Positions 26,471 through 36,050 of a DNA stretch of 64,000 nt are shown piece after piece. The notes beneath the pieces are model-generated. The model saw only the letters and a program-made list of their open reading frames with translations. It had not been told where the DNA came from and made no database searches. This DNA is from an uncultured bacterium. Its GTDB lineage: Bacteria; Bacteroidota; Ignavibacteria; Kapaibacteriales; UBA4661. A program made the translations under genes and the position numbers. Location of the stretch: contig CALCNX010000032.1 of NCBI GenBank assembly GCA_937899715.1, forward strand, positions 62,001-126,000. The letters are read 5' to 3'. Numbering within the stretch: the first letter of the stretch is position 1; each line of letters opens with the position of its first letter.

Positions 26471-27706
26471 TTATGCCGATGCAGCCGTTTTTACCACTGG
26501 CTCATGTGTCCGTAAAAACCGCTCCACCAAAAACAAACTGCACAAAACCAGCACTACCGCAACAAGAAACGGGCTTCCCGGAAAGTATATCGCAGCACTC
26601 GGTCGGGTAGTAAGAGCAAACGCATTGGTCATCAAGAGCGGTCCCATAATTTGATTAACGCTCATCATGCTCCCCAGAACGCCTTGCAACTCGCCTTGTT
26701 CGTTAGCCGGAACATTGTCGGAAACAATGGCTTGCAAGGCGGGCGTAGCAACAAAGCCAAGTACGTGCGGAATAATAATCGCATACAGCATCCAGCCTTG
26801 TGAGGCAAAAGCAAAAAGAATATTCCCCAGCATACGCAATGAAAAGCCGATAATAACCGCAAGCCGTACACCCAGCTTCGCCATCACAACACGAATCAAA
26901 AAGCCTTGCACCAGAATCATCATCACGCCAAACGTACCGAGCGAATAACCTATTTGCGCCTCGTTCCAGTGAAATTTTTCCATCACATAATACGTCCATG
27001 TTGATTCCAGCCCGTGATTGCTCACATATAGCAACAGCAGTGCGGCAATGAGGCTTGCCACCATCGGATACTTCCGTAAATGTGCCAGCGAACCAAGCGG
27101 ATTGGCACGTTTCCAATCGAAAGAGCGCCGACGTTCTTGCGGCAGTGATTCCGGCACAATAAAATAACCATAGAGAAAATTCGTGAACGTCAATCCAGCC
27201 GATACCCAAAACGGCACGTGGACACCAAACTGCCCGACCACACCGCCCAGCACAGGTCCCAGCACAAATCCAATACCAAAGGCTGCGCCAATGAGACCGA
27301 AATTTTGTGCTTTATTCTCCGGCGTACTGACATCGGCTATGTACGCTGAAGCGGTCGTATAGCTTGCTCCCAGTATGCCCGCCAATGCTCGCCCCACAAA
27401 AAGCCACGCGAGGTTAGGCGCAAGCGCAAGCAGCACATAATCTGCTCCCAAGCCCAAGAGAGAGATAAGCAACACTGGACGACGACCAATACTATCACTC
27501 AAGTTTCCGAGTATCGGCGCGAACACGAACTGCATGATTGCGTAAGTGAACGACAGCCAGCCTCCATACTCGGCAGCGACGCTTACACTACCGCCCGTCA
27601 TGCCGGCAACCAGCTTCGGGAAGACGGGAATGATAATACCCAGCCCGATTGCGTCGAGCAAGATGGTGGTAAAAATGAAGGGCAACGCGGCTTTGCGACT
27701 GGTCAT
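26471..27706 (-). CDS. MFS transporter, TetA/multidrug-efflux type
   Basis: Twelve-helix major facilitator of 411 residues. It has the loop 2-3 motif GNLSDSIGRRPVLL (motif A) and the DHA1 drug/proton antiporter signature in helix 5 (GFVLGPVLGGVVGQFG, motif C), with the N-terminal DAIGLGIIIPVFPKLVAGM typical of TetA-like proteins. Probably a proton-driven exporter of a small drug-like molecule; substrate not predictable, and most such chromosomal homologues do not give tetracycline resistance. It lies in an accessory gene run next to an acetyltransferase and upstream of a MATE exporter. Confidence 0.9.
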   Translation of the reverse strand: MTSRKAALPFIFTTILLDAIGLGIIIPVFPKLVAGMTGGSVSVAAEYGGWLSFTYAIMQFVFAPILGNLSDSIGRRPVLLISLLGLGADYVLLALAPNLAWLFVGRALAGILGASYTTASAYIADVSTPENKAQNFGLIGAAFGIGFVLGPVLGGVVGQFGVHVPFWVSAGLTFTNFLYGYFIVPESLPQERRRSFDWKRANPLGSLAHLRKYPMVASLIAALLLLYVSNHGLESTWTYYVMEKFHWNEAQIGYSLGTFGVMMILVQGFLIRVVMAKLGVRLAVIIGFSLRMLGNILFAFASQGWMLYAIIIPHVLGFVATPALQAIVSDNVPANEQGELQGVLGSMMSVNQIMGPLLMTNAFALTTRPSAAIYFPGSPFLVAVVLVLCSLFLVERFLRTHEPVVKTAASA

Positions 27707-27731
27707 TGGTAGTCTGATAAATAGTGATTTT

Positions 27732-28175
27732 TCAAATCGGTTTCACAAAAGTAACAATGCGTTCCACCTCTTGAAAACCGACTTTTGCGTGAAATTGATG
27801 GCTGTTGGTGTTCTCCAACAGTGCATCGGAGGCAAGTTCGGTGCATCCACGCTCACGTGCCCATTCCTCCGCAGTGCAAATGAGTTGTTCGCCAATGCCC
27901 TGGCGTTGGAAGTCTTTCTTTACATATACACCTTCAAGATAGCCGACGGGATAACGGCTTGCTCCCGGAACGTACTCCGAGCGAAGTGAGAGATTCATAA
28001 AACCAATAGCATCACCATCGTCATTACGCACAATGAAGCCTGCTTCACGGGGAGATTGGAAAATCTTCACAAGAATTTCGTGCATCTCCTCGCTTGAACC
28101 TTCATCTGACCAGAGTTCCAGCGCCAAAGCGCACCATTCATCAATGTCATTTTCGCTAACAGGGAGAATATTCAT
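27732..28175 (-). CDS. GNAT acetyltransferase resembling AAC(6') aminoglycoside acetyltransferases
   Basis: Protein of 147 residues from ATG 28175 (MNILPVSENDIDEW). It shows the GNAT acetyl-CoA loop (GVYVKKDFQRQGIGEQL) and a pattern shared with AAC(6')-Ig/Ih-like enzymes: LWSDEGSSEEMHEI, GFMNLSLRSEYVPG, YPVGYLEGVYV, CTELASDALLENTNSHQFHAKVGFQEVERIVTF. The family acetylates the 6'-amino group of aminoglycosides. Whether this chromosomal copy protects against an antibiotic or acts on another amine cannot be read from sequence. Ends 26 bp before the MFS start. An upstream TTG would add five residues and is not needed. Confidence 0.85.
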   Translation of the reverse strand: MNILPVSENDIDEWCALALELWSDEGSSEEMHEILVKIFQSPREAGFIVRNDDGDAIGFMNLSLRSEYVPGASRYPVGYLEGVYVKKDFQRQGIGEQLICTAEEWARERGCTELASDALLENTNSHQFHAKVGFQEVERIVTFVKPI

Positions 28176-28195
28176 GTACAACCCTTGCAATTACG

Positions 28196-28681
28196 TTACG
28201 AAAAATATTTTCGTGCAAAATACGCTATCGGCAATCCTATACAAACCATGAGGATACACGCGCCGATGGCTGCTTGCACGGGATTAAATGGCGCTTTGGG
28301 CGTGTTTGAAATCGGAAGAACGACAAAACTCATTACTATCCACACAAAGACTGCGTACAGAACACCGCTCACAGCAACGTTCTCGACGAGAATCGGTAGT
28401 TTCGCGGCGGCAAGGAAAAACAGGGTCGTCCAGATAAGCGCAATGCAATAATGGAGCAACAAGCCCACAACTCCAGATGTAAGTCCGCCTGTAAAAGCAT
28501 CTTGCCCCATTACACCGCTCGCCACAAACTGCAATAAGCGCAAAGGGCTCGTTCCACCACGCAGCAAAAAGTGAATTATTGCCGCCGTAATATCCAAACT
28601 TCCCGCTACCAGCCATGCCTGAAGAATAGCCGTGACAAGGCTTGCGGGTGTTTTGCCCAAGGGTAGAAACTGTTGTTCCAT
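28196..28681 (-). CDS. Conserved four-helix membrane protein of unknown function
   Basis: Protein of 161 residues with four predicted membrane helices. The conserved first half (GSLDITAAIIHFLLRGG, LLQFVASGVMGQDAFTGG, GLLLHYCIALIWTTLFF) resembles a family of small membrane proteins seen in Bacteroidota and Acidobacteriota, related to YagU/DUF1440-type proteins; this is from pattern memory and not certain. Starts after DUF1772 and ends 20 bp before the acetyltransferase ATG, so it may be cotranscribed with it. Confidence 0.7.
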   Translation of the reverse strand: MEQQFLPLGKTPASLVTAILQAWLVAGSLDITAAIIHFLLRGGTSPLRLLQFVASGVMGQDAFTGGLTSGVVGLLLHYCIALIWTTLFFLAAAKLPILVENVAVSGVLYAVFVWIVMSFVVLPISNTPKAPFNPVQAAIGACILMVCIGLPIAYFARKYFS

Positions 28682-28764
28682 GAGTTTTCTCTTGGTGATT
28701 GATTATGAATAACAAAGGAGTTTATGTGCATCGTATGAAAATTCAACCTTCGGTATAAGCGTTT

Positions 28765-29262
28765 TCACTTTATTGAACGCAATTGGTAAATAGCTATGAC
28801 GAGCAGTCCCGTCGCAGCAATCGCAGCAATAGTTCTGACATGATTCCAGACAGTCCAAGCAGCAAGATAATCTTTCCAGACTTGTACAGATGAGGGGTTC
28901 GAGGCATCAATACTTGCCAGAGTATCATTGAGCGGAACATTAAAAGCAATCGTTACCCCGAATGTTCCGATGAGGTACATTACACTGCCGGCAAGCAAAA
29001 AGGAGATTCCGGGCTGGTTCCAGTGCATAAAACAATATAGTATATTGGCAACACAGGCGAGAGCAGAACCGAGAAATATCAACAAAAAGAGCGGATTGAC
29101 AATGGCTGTATTGATAGCTTGCATGGTAGAAATACCGTTTTCAGGCGACATCCGAGCGAGAACTTTCATCATAAAATTTGAAAATACAAACAGTAATCCC
29201 GCAATCATACCGCTTCCGAGTGTGCTGGAGAGTGTTAAAGGAAAAAGCAATTTTTCAAACAT
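28765..29262 (-). CDS. DUF1772 (anthrone oxygenase-like) membrane protein
   Basis: Protein of 165 residues with four membrane helices. The N-terminal SGMIAGLLFVFSNFMMKVLA and QAINTAIVNPLFLLIFLGSA, and the C-terminal WNHVRTIAAIAATGLLVIAI, match DUF1772, related to fungal anthrone oxygenases; in bacteria no reaction is established. ATG 29262 (MFEKLLFPLTLSS) gives the usual family start; the open frame runs to 29373 but that would add a non-homologous extension. Confidence 0.85.
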   Translation of the reverse strand: MFEKLLFPLTLSSTLGSGMIAGLLFVFSNFMMKVLARMSPENGISTMQAINTAIVNPLFLLIFLGSALACVANILYCFMHWNQPGISFLLAGSVMYLIGTFGVTIAFNVPLNDTLASIDASNPSSVQVWKDYLAAWTVWNHVRTIAAIAATGLLVIAIYQLRSIK

Positions 29263-29365
29263 AGAAATAGCGAATTCAATTGGTAAATTATTCGTGGGAT
29301 GAGTCTCGGCTGGAAAGTGTACAAAAGTAGCGAAAAAGACCCGCAAAGCCAATCCCCCAAAATAA

Positions 29366-29926
29366 TTACTCAAATCTTTTAGATACTTTGAGGTCGTTAT
29401 TGAGTTGCCTATAATCTATTTTTCCTTCTCGTGCTTTCAGATGCTCCACAACCGCAATCGCTCTTTCGATGCGGCGTATAGGGTTTTTCATGGATGAAAC
29501 AATGTACAAAAGTGTTCTCCGTTTGCCTTCCGGCAACGCATGAAAAAAGCGGTTGCCCTCAGCGTCCTGTCTCAGCAATTCCTCTAACTCTTCAGGCATT
29601 TCTAAGCCATATTCGCTGTCGTCTTTTCGCAACTGCACAAGCACTACGCTCCCCGCATCAATGCTGAGTTTTGCGCGGTGGTCTTTGTTGACCATGATGA
29701 CCGTTTTCCCTTTACCGCGAGGAATTAAGCCGCATTGATACTCGACGCTCATACTCTCAGAGGTGATCTTTGCCACAACACGCTTCGTGCCTTCTACGTG
29801 AAAGTGCGATGCTATCTCGCTCGGCACGACCACGTGCGTTTGATAGATTTTGCTTTCGGAGGATTGAAGCGTTGTCTCAAAATCGAATGAGCCTTGTGAT
29901 ACAGCGCTTTGGAGAGATATTTTCAT
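29366..29926 (-). CDS. DUF1905/YdeI-type protein
   Basis: Protein of 186 residues from ATG 29926 (MKISLQSAVSQGSFDF). It has a small beta-barrel DUF1905 domain in the first 100 residues (HVVVPSEIASHFHVEGTKRVVAKI, GLIPRGKGKTVIMVNKDHRAKL) and a C-terminal YdeI/OmpD-associated region (ALPEGKRRTLLYIVSSMKNP, IRRIERAIAVVEHLKAREG). The cellular role is not established; YdeI in Escherichia coli is linked to bacteriocin and peptide tolerance. An upstream in-frame extension to 30037 overlaps the next gene and is unlikely to be translated. Confidence 0.82.
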   Translation of the reverse strand: MKISLQSAVSQGSFDFETTLQSSESKIYQTHVVVPSEIASHFHVEGTKRVVAKITSESMSVEYQCGLIPRGKGKTVIMVNKDHRAKLSIDAGSVVLVQLRKDDSEYGLEMPEELEELLRQDAEGNRFFHALPEGKRRTLLYIVSSMKNPIRRIERAIAVVEHLKAREGKIDYRQLNNDLKVSKRFE

Positions 29927-29957
29927 GATAACATTGCAAAAAGTTCTTGAAGATTTG

Positions 29958-30428
29958 TTACACCCCAAACTGCCGTAAATGGTGGTCGAGGTGCTTGGAT
30001 TGGAGCGTGTCCCATTCTTCATCGGTGAGTTTCCCAAAAAATGGATGTGGCTCTTTGGTTATTGCGCCCGGACCGCTTTGCAGAAAGCGCTCAAGAAGCA
30101 TGATAAGATTATATTTTTCCTCTTCAAACGAGTGTTTATCCGAGATAAGAAACATCGGGTCGGTTGGCAAATTTTTCCCAAAACCGCCTTCGCCCAAAAT
30201 TCTCTTTTTCGCAAATGCACCAAAGAGTCTGCCTATCAGCCGCCGTTTCGTTGGGAGTTCTCCTAGCGCCGATTTGAGTGGTTGCTGGCAATGAACAAGC
30301 ATTTGCGCGACATTCATTTTACCCCAAAGCGGCACAGAGTTATGTGTGAGTGAGCGAATGCGGTTGATAATAGCTTGGTTGTCTTCCGCCTGAAAAAGGC
30401 TAGGGGTCTGTGTGGATGTAGTATTCAT
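29958..30428 (-). CDS. DUF1569 (DinB-like) protein
   Basis: Protein of 156 residues from ATG 30428 (a TTG 12 bases upstream is the alternative). A helical bundle with spaced histidines (KMNVAQMLVHCQQP and the C-terminal SKHLDHHLRQFGV) as in DUF1569 of the DinB/YfiT metal-binding superfamily. These proteins are often thiol-related or detoxification enzymes, but the reaction of this one is unknown. Ends 31 bp before the DUF1905 gene. Confidence 0.83.
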   Translation of the reverse strand: MNTTSTQTPSLFQAEDNQAIINRIRSLTHNSVPLWGKMNVAQMLVHCQQPLKSALGELPTKRRLIGRLFGAFAKKRILGEGGFGKNLPTDPMFLISDKHSFEEEKYNLIMLLERFLQSGPGAITKEPHPFFGKLTDEEWDTLQSKHLDHHLRQFGV

Positions 30429-30514
30429 ATATTCGGACAATAAATGGAATTATGTAATTCTTTGAATGTTGAATGTAAAATTGCGAAAACAGTGTACGTC
30501 CTTTTCCCATGCTT

Positions 30515-31900
30515 CTATATTTGTACCTCTTTCCATGCACCTTTTTTGAAATAATACCATGCAATAAGCGCCATGAGCGTTTCGGCAACCGGAACAGCAG
30601 CAAACGCACCAGTCGCGTTCCAGTTCAAGCCCTTCGATAAAAAATAGGCAAAGGGAATCTGGAAGAACCAAAAGCCGACAATATGAATCATGGTCGGTGT
30701 TTTGGTATCTCCTGCCCCATTCAGGGCTTGTATCATCACCATTTCGATACCATAGAAGATATAGCCGGAGCCGATGATCTGAAGCGAAAGCGCCCCAAAC
30801 CGCAGCACGGCAGAGTCTTGGGTAAATACTCCCACAATCGGAGCGGCTGCCACAACAAAAAGGACAGTGACGAAGCCCATAAACACGATATTATACTTTG
30901 TGGTCAGCATTACGCTTTCCTCTGCACGTTGAATCTGCCGCGCCCCCAGATTTTGCCCCACAAGCGTTGCGGCGGCATTGCTCAAGCCCCATGCGGGCAT
31001 CATAAAAAACATGATATTTCGCACAGCAATTTGATAGCCCGCCGAAGCAGCAGTGCCACTTGTTTCGGCAACAAGTCTCACCAGAAAAACCCAACTGCCG
31101 CTTGCGATGATATTTTGAAATGCTGCCGGCATCGCAATCGTGATGATGGAACGGAGCGTCTCCACGTCTATCTTGAACCGACGCAGATTGAACTTTAGTA
31201 TGCCACGTCCCATTTGCAAATGCCACACTTGGTATGCCACGCCCGCACTGCGCCCCACCACCGTAGCCATTGCCGCTCCCACAAGCCCGAAAAAGTGAAT
31301 AAAGATAGGGCAAAGAATAATGTTGATAATGCTGGCAATCCACAAACTGCGCATCGCCATTGCAGCATCGCCGGCACCGCGAAATATGCCGTTAATAACA
31401 AAAATCAGTACCACCACTACCGAAGCGCCAAACATTGTGCGTGTAAAAGGAGTGCCTTCGGCGACAACTGCCGGAGCTGCACCCATGAGCGCTAAAATCT
31501 CGCCTGCAAAGATCACCCCGATAACACTAAACACCGCCGCAACGAGAACGGATAATGCGACCGCTTGCGCTCCTGCGTGTGCGGCTGCTTCAGGATTTTT
31601 CTCACCTACCCTGCGAGCAACAATCGCAGTGGCGGCGATGCTGATGCCCATAGCCAGCGAATAGACCAGAAACATCACCGATTCGGTCATTCCGACAGTT
31701 GCAATGGCGTTTGCGCCCAACTTGCCGACGAAAAACATATCCACGACTGCGAAGACACTCTCCAAACAGAGTTCCAACATCATCGGGATTGCCAGCAAAA
31801 AAACTGCTTTCCGTATGCTACCTTGCGTATAGTCCTGCTCCTCGCCATTGAGCGATTGCTTGATAATATCCCACGTACTGGATGCTGTGTGCGTTTCCAT
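30515..31900 (-). CDS. MATE-family efflux transporter
   Basis: Twelve-helix MATE protein of 461 residues. The duplicated six-helix halves are visible (PMMLELCLESVFAVVDMFFVG and, in the second half, GSWVFLVRLVAETSGTAASA ... WGLSNAAATLVGQNLGA). It should export cationic drugs or metabolites using sodium or protons. It ends 86 bp before the DUF1569 gene on the same strand. A cytoplasmic 30-residue head precedes helix 1. Substrate unknown. Confidence 0.92.
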   Translation of the reverse strand: METHTASSTWDIIKQSLNGEEQDYTQGSIRKAVFLLAIPMMLELCLESVFAVVDMFFVGKLGANAIATVGMTESVMFLVYSLAMGISIAATAIVARRVGEKNPEAAAHAGAQAVALSVLVAAVFSVIGVIFAGEILALMGAAPAVVAEGTPFTRTMFGASVVVVLIFVINGIFRGAGDAAMAMRSLWIASIINIILCPIFIHFFGLVGAAMATVVGRSAGVAYQVWHLQMGRGILKFNLRRFKIDVETLRSIITIAMPAAFQNIIASGSWVFLVRLVAETSGTAASAGYQIAVRNIMFFMMPAWGLSNAAATLVGQNLGARQIQRAEESVMLTTKYNIVFMGFVTVLFVVAAAPIVGVFTQDSAVLRFGALSLQIIGSGYIFYGIEMVMIQALNGAGDTKTPTMIHIVGFWFFQIPFAYFLSKGLNWNATGAFAAVPVAETLMALIAWYYFKKGAWKEVQI

Positions 31901-31983
31901 AGTATTGCTTCTATTTATTGTAGATAATTGCTATCGCTTTGGAGGCGACTTCTCAATTCAAATAATAGCAAATATACGGCGCA

Positions 31984-32007
31984 CTCCTGACAAAGGTCTG
32001 TCAGGAG
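31984..32007. repeat. Short intergenic palindrome
   Basis: CTCCTGACA (31984-31992) pairs with TGTCAGGAG (31999-32007) around a 6-nt loop, in the 281-bp gap between the MATE and MOSC genes. No T run, so not an obvious terminator. Nothing else was recognised in 31901-32181. Confidence 0.6.
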
Positions 32008-32181
32008 CAAATTTTGGAGTGAATATTCTGAGAAAATAGTGTGAAGTTTGAACCTGCTTCTATGTTTTTTGTCGCGTCTCTCTTATTATGTTGCACCAGT
32101 GCTAGGGAATGGAACATAACAGCCCATGAAAAGTAGTACCAATCGCTAATAATACGGCTTATCTCACGTCCGACAAAGCGC

Positions 32182-32916
32182 TTATGGGGTGGTTACATAT
32201 ATTTTTTGTCCAACGGCAATAGTACCAGTCCTAGTGACAGTGCAGTACACACCTGCACAATTATTATTCAACTTTACCACAGACTTCATCATTGAGGGAT
32301 TTGATTCTGCTGTGTTCGGGTCTAGGTTAATCATCATGCAGCGTTCGTCAAGTAATGTTACACTAAGCGCGGCATTGCCCTCGGCCTCACCAAACCAGAT
32401 AGATTTTCCAACCCACGCATCCTCAGCAAAGGGGGTGTTTTCCACCGTCTCAATAACGATATTAGGGCGAAATCTGCGAATATCAACATTCGTCTCAATG
32501 GCATTCATCGTAGCTGTGCTAATGAGCGAAATAGGCGCCTCGTCAAAAATACCGTGCTTCAAATGCGTCAATTCGACATCGGCATTACAACGCCGAGAAA
32601 CATCTTGACGAAGTACGTCGCTTTGGATCTCCAAGATAGTTCCTTCCGGTGTGCGGACGTGTGTTGGGATGTTTTCGGCAGAAATATTACTTACCAAAGA
32701 ACCATTTTCTCGAAACGGAGTAAACAAAAGAAGATCACGCAGCTTACTTGCCGTCAGCCACGGAAAGCCACTCGTGTCACCTACACGGCGAAAAGCCAAC
32801 CTTCTATCACCACTCAAGCCATGCCACCCCAAGTCCGATTTATCAAGGACTTCCCCAGCCATTGATTTTACGGGATACCTATACAACGCTGTAATCACAC
32901 CTATTTCCTGCTTCAT
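32182..32916 (-). CDS. MOSC domain-containing protein
   Basis: Protein of 244 residues. An N-terminal MOSC beta-barrel (IGVITALYRYPVKSMAGEVL, DLGWHGLSGDRRLAFRR) is followed by a MOSC domain (RRFRPNIVIE, DAWVGKSIWFG, DERCMMINLDP) with a C-terminal Cys pair (NNCAGVYCTV). MOSC proteins bind or transfer sulfur for molybdenum-cofactor enzymes; relatives such as YcbX and mARC reduce N-hydroxylated compounds. No partner reductase is adjacent. Somewhat AT-richer than the core genes. Confidence 0.88.
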   Translation of the reverse strand: MKQEIGVITALYRYPVKSMAGEVLDKSDLGWHGLSGDRRLAFRRVGDTSGFPWLTASKLRDLLLFTPFRENGSLVSNISAENIPTHVRTPEGTILEIQSDVLRQDVSRRCNADVELTHLKHGIFDEAPISLISTATMNAIETNVDIRRFRPNIVIETVENTPFAEDAWVGKSIWFGEAEGNAALSVTLLDERCMMINLDPNTAESNPSMMKSVVKLNNNCAGVYCTVTRTGTIAVGQKIYVTTP

Positions 32917-33106
32917 GGGTTTACTCCGAAATATGAGAAATATATCTCGCTATAAATAAGAATAATATTCCTTCAAATATAGATATTCATAATATGTGTT
33001 TCAATATTGGGTAAAATTTTAGTAAATTTTTCTATAAATTAGCAATAAATAAGATAAAATTCTTTTTTTTCTGTCTATTTTGTACACCAAGATAGGATAA
33101 ATTTCT

Positions 33107-33583
33107 ATGAACAAAGTTACCGTCTCTCTCGATGAAGTAGATATGCGGCTTCTGGGGTTGCTACAAGAGAATGCCTCTCGAACAACAAAAGAACTGGCAA
33201 CAGAACTACACTTGACACAAACCCCTGTCCATGAGCGTATCAAACGACTTGAACGCGAGGAAATCATTGTGCGCTATGTCGCACTCTTGAATCCCCGAAA
33301 ATTAGACAAAACACTGATGGCAATGTGCTTTATATCCCTCAAAGAACATTCACAAAAGGTTATTGAGCAGTTCGACCGTGATATAGCGCTGCTTCCCGAG
33401 GTTTTAGAGTGTTACAATATCGCAGGACAGTTTGATTATATGCTCAAGACGGTGGTTTCCGACATGAACGAGTATCAAGCGTTTATGCTGAAATTGGCTA
33501 AGCTAAAGTGTATTGCGAATGTACAGACCTCGTTTGTGCTGCGCGAAATCAAACATACCACGGCACTTTCGCTTCAGAGGTGA
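33107..33583 (+). CDS. Lrp/AsnC-family transcriptional regulator
   Basis: Protein of 158 residues. An N-terminal winged helix (DEVDMRLLGLLQENASRTTKELATELHLTQTPVHERIKRLE) is followed by a C-terminal RAM/ligand domain (ECYNIAGQFDYMLKTVVSDMNEYQAFM). Lrp-type regulators respond to amino acids. Divergent from the MOSC gene across a very AT-rich 190-bp gap, which probably holds its autoregulated promoter. Target genes are unknown. Confidence 0.93.
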   Translation: MNKVTVSLDEVDMRLLGLLQENASRTTKELATELHLTQTPVHERIKRLEREEIIVRYVALLNPRKLDKTLMAMCFISLKEHSQKVIEQFDRDIALLPEVLECYNIAGQFDYMLKTVVSDMNEYQAFMLKLAKLKCIANVQTSFVLREIKHTTALSLQR

Positions 33584-33745
33584 TAAATGCCTGTGAGATG
33601 CATAGTATATGAAGGCTGTCAAAAATCATTGGGTTATTGATAATTTGGGGTTTATCTTGCCAATGGATAGTCCTTAATCTTGTCGTTCAGTAGGGGAAAT
33701 ATAATTTTTACCTTTTTCCTCAATTTTTCATTATCCCTTCTTATC

Positions 33746-34456
33746 GTGAAAACAATCTATATTTTCTTTGCTCTGCTCTGTACTCCATCTGCAATTTTTG
33801 GACAAACGTATCCTACTGATACTCTTTTGAGTCAAGTGCGCCTTAGAAAGTCAGCTATATCTCAACAAAAACTGGAGTTAGATTCAGTTATTGCCCAAAG
33901 TAATTTGAGAGCCTCGGAAACTTTATACGGAGAACTTGGCGGTGCAGGTGGCTGGTTGTCTATAAACTATGAGCAACGTTTTGGAAATATTTTAAATAAA
34001 AACTTAAGTTGGAGAGTAGGGATTGGACTTTCAACGTGGAATCATTATTCCCAAACATTCTCGGCGGATAATTTAAGTTATCGAGTTTTTAATTTTTTTG
34101 GGATTGCTACCGTCCCCCTGATGATTAACTATTTTACTGACGGTGACGGTAGCCCATACCATTTTGAAATAGGCGCAGGAATAGTTCCTTGGTTTGGAAC
34201 GGAATATATAATTGATTATACTCAACGCGCCATCGCATATGCACCACCAACAATTGAATATATTCAAACGGCAATTCAAAGTAAGCCAAGTTTTCGCTTC
34301 TTTGGTCCAGTGAGCATTGGTTATCGCTACCAGCCTGTTGATGGTGGATTTTTCTTTAAGATTAGTGCTATGGGGTTGGTCGGTGGAGGGTATTCAAATC
34401 TCCCAATTCTACCTTGGATTGGATTTAGCTTCGGCGAAACATATTCAATAAAATAG
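33746..34456 (+). CDS. Hypothetical exported protein, possible outer-membrane beta-barrel
   Basis: Protein of about 236 residues from GTG 33746, which gives a clean signal peptide ending SAIFGQ. A TTG at 33680 is the alternative. A short coiled segment (about 35-60) is followed by alternating strands rich in Tyr, Phe and Gly (ELGGAGGWLSINYEQRFG, SWRVGIGLSTW, FRFFGPVSIGYRYQ), ending GFSFGETYSIK, as in small outer-membrane barrels. I do not recognise a family. Visibly more AT-rich than the surrounding core genes. Confidence 0.65.
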   Translation: MKTIYIFFALLCTPSAIFGQTYPTDTLLSQVRLRKSAISQQKLELDSVIAQSNLRASETLYGELGGAGGWLSINYEQRFGNILNKNLSWRVGIGLSTWNHYSQTFSADNLSYRVFNFFGIATVPLMINYFTDGDGSPYHFEIGAGIVPWFGTEYIIDYTQRAIAYAPPTIEYIQTAIQSKPSFRFFGPVSIGYRYQPVDGGFFFKISAMGLVGGGYSNLPILPWIGFSFGETYSIK

Positions 34457-34583
34457 CCCTCGCATAACAAATTGTCCATTCTCGAAATTTATTCGGTGTT
34501 TCCTACCGCACGTTGATAAACTCTGGTTTTGAAGGAACCAAGGAGAGAATGCTTTTCTTTCCACCATCGATAAGTTGGTTCAC

Positions 34584-36050
34584 TTACTCTTGAAAAATTG
34601 CACTTCCAATCTCCACCACTGCCCGCACCAATTCATCGAAATCCGCCATAGTACTGCGCTGATTCACAATCGCGGCGCGGAGCGTGTACGCACCGCGCAG
34701 AATCGTGCTCGACACAACAGCCCGCCCCGATTCTTGCAAACGCAAGAGCAGTTCTTGATTGAGTACATTTAATTCTTCCAATGCAAGTGTGGAAGAGGCG
34801 TTTGAGGGATGATAGCGAAAGCAGACAATGTTCATTGGCACGTCCGCACAACATTCCAAGTCTGCGTGAGCATTGACGAGGCTTTCAAGGTATTTTGCTT
34901 GCGCCACATTCTGCTCAATAAGCCGTGCAAACGTGTTTACGCCGTGTGCTTTCAGGCTCATCCACGCTTTGAGGGCTTTGAAGCCGCGTGTAAGGTCGAA
35001 ACCACGCTCGGCAAAGGGCAGCCCGCCTGCAATCACACCTCGCGCCATCGGTGCAATATAACTTGGCGACATATTGAACGTTTGGCGGTGCAATTCTGCA
35101 TCCCGCACCAGCACACACGCACACTCAAAGGGCAGATAGAGCCATTTGTGCAAGTCGAAACCAATCGAATCCGCCCTTTCCATACCCGCCACAATTGGCT
35201 TCAAAATATCGGAAATAGCCGCAATCGCACCAAAAGCACCGTCCACATGAAACCACAAATCTTCTTCCGCACAAAGGTCAGCAAGCGCCGTCAGGTCGTC
35301 GGTCGCGCCAGTGTTCACCGTTCCGGCAGTCCCAATCACGCAAATAGGTTTGAAGCCATGTGCACGGTCTTGGTGAATTGCTTCACGGAGCGCATCAATA
35401 CGAATTTTGTAATTATCGTCAACCGCAATACGGCGTAAAAACTTGTTTCCTAGCCCCAAAAGCTCCACGCCGCGCTGCACCCACGAATGTGTTTCGGCAG
35501 AACAGTACATCGTGAGTGGTGCTTGTCCGTGCAAGCCGTCTTCACGCACATTCCAATCTGCCTTTGCAGACCGTGCCACAGCAAGCCCGATAATGTTTGC
35601 TACCGTCCCACCGCTTGCCATTACGCCGCTTGTGCCTTCGGGCATTCCCAAAAGTTCTGCCAGCCATGCGATAAGTTGATGCTCGACAACGGCTGGCGCT
35701 TGGTTGAAGCCTGCCAGATGTGCATTCATGCCGGAAGCGAGCATATCCGCCATCATGCCCAGCGGCGTTCCTGTGCCTTGCACCCAGCCCCAAAATCGCG
35801 GATGAAGATTGCCATTTGGATACGGCAGAACGTTGGTGCGAAAATGATGATAGGCAGCTTCTGCTCCTGCACCTTCGCGCGGAAGCGGCTCGTGGAGCGC
35901 TGTGTGAACGTGCGGCGGAATCTCCTGCCATGCAGGCTGTTCGGTCAATGTGGATAGATGCTCAAGCATATCATCCACCATTTTGTGCGCCAAGGTGCTG
36001 AATTCACGCCATTCTTCAGGCGTGCGGGGGTCGAGGGTAGTGTGGGGCAT
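34584..36050 (-). CDS. PLP-dependent group II decarboxylase
   Basis: Protein of 488 residues from ATG 36050 (MPHTTLDPRTPEEW). It belongs to the aromatic-L-amino-acid/glutamate decarboxylase family. Visible: the PLP-stacking and aldimine regions (HVDGAFGA with its Asp), the Schiff-base lysine K302 in DLHKWLYLP, VIGTAGTVNTGATDD, and SGGTVANIIGLAVAR near residue 150. It likely removes CO2 from an aromatic or branched amino acid; substrate cannot be fixed. A longer open frame to 36146 would overlap the divergent regulator and is rejected. The divergent Crp/Fnr gene 69 bp away is a likely regulator. Confidence 0.9.
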   Translation of the reverse strand: MPHTTLDPRTPEEWREFSTLAHKMVDDMLEHLSTLTEQPAWQEIPPHVHTALHEPLPREGAGAEAAYHHFRTNVLPYPNGNLHPRFWGWVQGTGTPLGMMADMLASGMNAHLAGFNQAPAVVEHQLIAWLAELLGMPEGTSGVMASGGTVANIIGLAVARSAKADWNVREDGLHGQAPLTMYCSAETHSWVQRGVELLGLGNKFLRRIAVDDNYKIRIDALREAIHQDRAHGFKPICVIGTAGTVNTGATDDLTALADLCAEEDLWFHVDGAFGAIAAISDILKPIVAGMERADSIGFDLHKWLYLPFECACVLVRDAELHRQTFNMSPSYIAPMARGVIAGGLPFAERGFDLTRGFKALKAWMSLKAHGVNTFARLIEQNVAQAKYLESLVNAHADLECCADVPMNIVCFRYHPSNASSTLALEELNVLNQELLLRLQESGRAVVSSTILRGAYTLRAAIVNQRSTMADFDELVRAVVEIGSAIFQE

